Shown here: positions 63,135 through 64,000 of the stretch, piece by piece | Position numbering within the stretch: the first letter of the stretch is position 1 | Layout of the letters: the number at the start of each line of letters is the position of its first letter | NCBI RefSeq assembly: GCF_014395225.1 | Contig: NZ_CP060723.1 | Span: forward strand, 1,426,001-1,490,000 | Source of the DNA: Pedobacter roseus | GTDB taxonomy: Bacteria > Bacteroidota > Bacteroidia > Sphingobacteriales > Sphingobacteriaceae | Direction of reading: 5' to 3' | DNA: 64,000 nucleotides | Made by a program: the position numbers and the translations under genes | The notes under the pieces: model-generated | Told to the model about the DNA's origin: nothing | What the model saw: the letters and a program-made list of their open reading frames with translations, nothing else | Database searches by the model: none

Positions 63135-64000
63135 CTATTTCCGTTTTTTAGCGTTGGCAATGGTTTTAATCCATTGAACAGCGAATTGAATGGTTTCATC
63201 GGTAACCGTATTATGCCCCAAAGGTTGAAACAACCTGTATTCGTAAGGTTTACCCTTTGCTTTAAGCACGTTGAGGTGTTCTATTGATAAACCTACCGGA
63301 ATCTGTATGTCCTGGCCTCCAAAAAGCCAAAGTCCCTTGCTTTGCAGCGTAGCCAGGGCATCCCTCGGATCAGTAGGTGCAAATTGGTAACGGTCAGGAT
63401 CCTTACTTACGTGTTCACGTGCTTCAGTTTCCGTATGTGTTTCCCAAAAGTTTCGCTTTCCATCCGTATAAAACTGAAACCTGAGCTGCTCGAGCGTGTT
63501 AACAACAGGGCCGCTAAACAATACCATAAAGTTTATGTGATAATTCTTTTTTGCGGCCAAAGGTATAATCCAGCCCGCCTGACTAAAGCCCATTAAACCC
63601 ACAGGTAAATTTTTAGCCGTTAAATGGGTTAAAAGCAAATCAGTGGCCGCACTGGCGTCTAAAGCCAGCAAGTTAAGGTTGGCCGAATCAATGTTATTAC
63701 TTCCTACCTCCGGTCCGGCATAAATCCCACCCGATTTCCCCACTCCGCGTTTATCATAGGTTAATACCGCGATGCCCTTTTTTGCCAGGAGTGAAGCCAT
63801 TTTTTCCATTCTGATTTCCTGGCCTGAACCATGTACCAGCACTAATGCTGCGAAGGCTTGTTTTGGCTTAAATATAGTGCCTTCCAGCATAACCCCGGCA
63901 CTTTTGAATGTTACATTTTCTATGATGATGTCTGCATTGGCAGTAGAATCAGGTATGTTTTGTGCAAATAATCCGGTGCTGAAACAGCAGAGCAAAATAA
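63135..64000 (-). CDS. Secreted alpha/beta hydrolase (5' end outside window)
   Basis: At least 286 residues; the frame is open to the window edge. The last visible N-terminal part (LLCCFSTGLFAQ) is the end of a signal peptide, so only the first few codons are missing. The core shows ALVLVHGSGQEIRMEK (oxyanion region), LTYDKRGVGKSGG, and LLLTHLTAKNLPVGLMGFSQAGWIIP with the nucleophile Ser in GFSQAG. The catalytic His is in QPLGHNTVTD near the end. It resembles dienelactone-hydrolase or BAAT-like acyl hydrolases of the periplasm. The substrate is unknown. Confidence 0.85.
   Translation of the reverse strand, partial: ILLCCFSTGLFAQNIPDSTANADIIIENVTFKSAGVMLEGTIFKPKQAFAALVLVHGSGQEIRMEKMASLLAKKGIAVLTYDKRGVGKSGGIYAGPEVGSNNIDSANLNLLALDASAATDLLLTHLTAKNLPVGLMGFSQAGWIIPLAAKKNYHINFMVLFSGPVVNTLEQLRFQFYTDGKRNFWETHTETEAREHVSKDPDRYQFAPTDPRDALATLQSKGLWLFGGQDIQIPVGLSIEHLNVLKAKGKPYEYRLFQPLGHNTVTDETIQFAVQWIKTIANAKKRK

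Noticed and set aside
1..64000. tRNA genes, CRISPR arrays, prophage or complete insertion sequences
   Set aside because: No cloverleaf with a T-loop GTTCGA core in the gaps, no regularly spaced repeats and no transposase or phage gene were found by eye.

Overview
The window looks like chromosomal DNA of a Bacteroidota soil or water bacterium of the Sphingobacteriaceae, most like Pedobacter. This rests on several traits: two SusC/SusD loci, each led by an ECF sigma factor and a FecR-type anti-sigma factor; many secreted proteins with short MKK-type signal peptides ending in AQ; glycoside hydrolases; TlpA-like thioredoxins; A-rich rather than GGAGG-type ribosome binding regions; and scattered TAnnTTTG-type promoter elements. 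No rRNA, tRNA, CRISPR array, prophage or intact insertion sequence was recognised.

Layout. Positions 1-2.3 kb hold the tail of an upstream surface-protein locus (a discoidin-type lipoprotein and an HExxH metalloprotease). From 2.3 to 13 kb there are mostly single genes: an alpha/beta hydrolase, a UBP zinc finger protein, a four-PAS histidine kinase, an SPFH protein, an NTF2-like protein, a GlcG-type protein, and the debris of an AraC gene. From 13.1 to 24.9 kb lies locus A: sigma, FecR, SusC, SusD, a large thioredoxin protein, an S41 protease and a TlpA protein, closed by a good terminator. It has no glycosidases, so its substrate is probably not a simple glycan. From 25.1 to 34.4 kb come a receiver-Crp fusion with a dead receiver, a two-component operon, a photolyase and a cation/proton antiporter. 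Between 28.3 and 33.2 kb four genes are visibly broken, two by single-base losses, one by a TGG-to-TAG change, and one reduced to a kinase stub. From 34.6 to 40.8 kb there are envelope proteins (a membrane protein, a beta-barrel and an OmpA-like protein) and a LytTR two-component pair. From 41.4 to 58.6 kb lies locus B, a large polysaccharide utilisation locus: sigma, FecR, SusC, SusD, then a tightly packed series of alpha-L-fucosidase (GH29), beta-hexosaminidase (GH20), GntP permease, RidA, D-threonine-aldolase/D-serine-dehydratase-type enzyme, M19 dipeptidase and GH3 glycosidase. From 58.7 to 64 kb are stress and detoxification genes: a Crp-like regulator, a hydrolase, a DJ-1/PfpI protein, a small monooxygenase, and an operon of VOC, EVE and MarR proteins, ending in a hydrolase cut by the window edge.

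How the parts may work together. Locus B combines release of fucose and N-acetylhexosamine with a module that looks built to import and deaminate D-amino (or amino-sugar) acids: permease, PLP dehydratase-like enzyme, enamine deaminase and dipeptidase. That is the most interesting unit in the window. At the right end, two CRP-like palindromes lie upstream of the monooxygenase/DJ-1/hydrolase genes, and a neighbouring Crp-like gene has a recognition helix compatible with them. A separate 11-bp inverted repeat encloses the likely promoter of the MarR operon. All functional statements are read from sequence motifs by eye; no database search was run.
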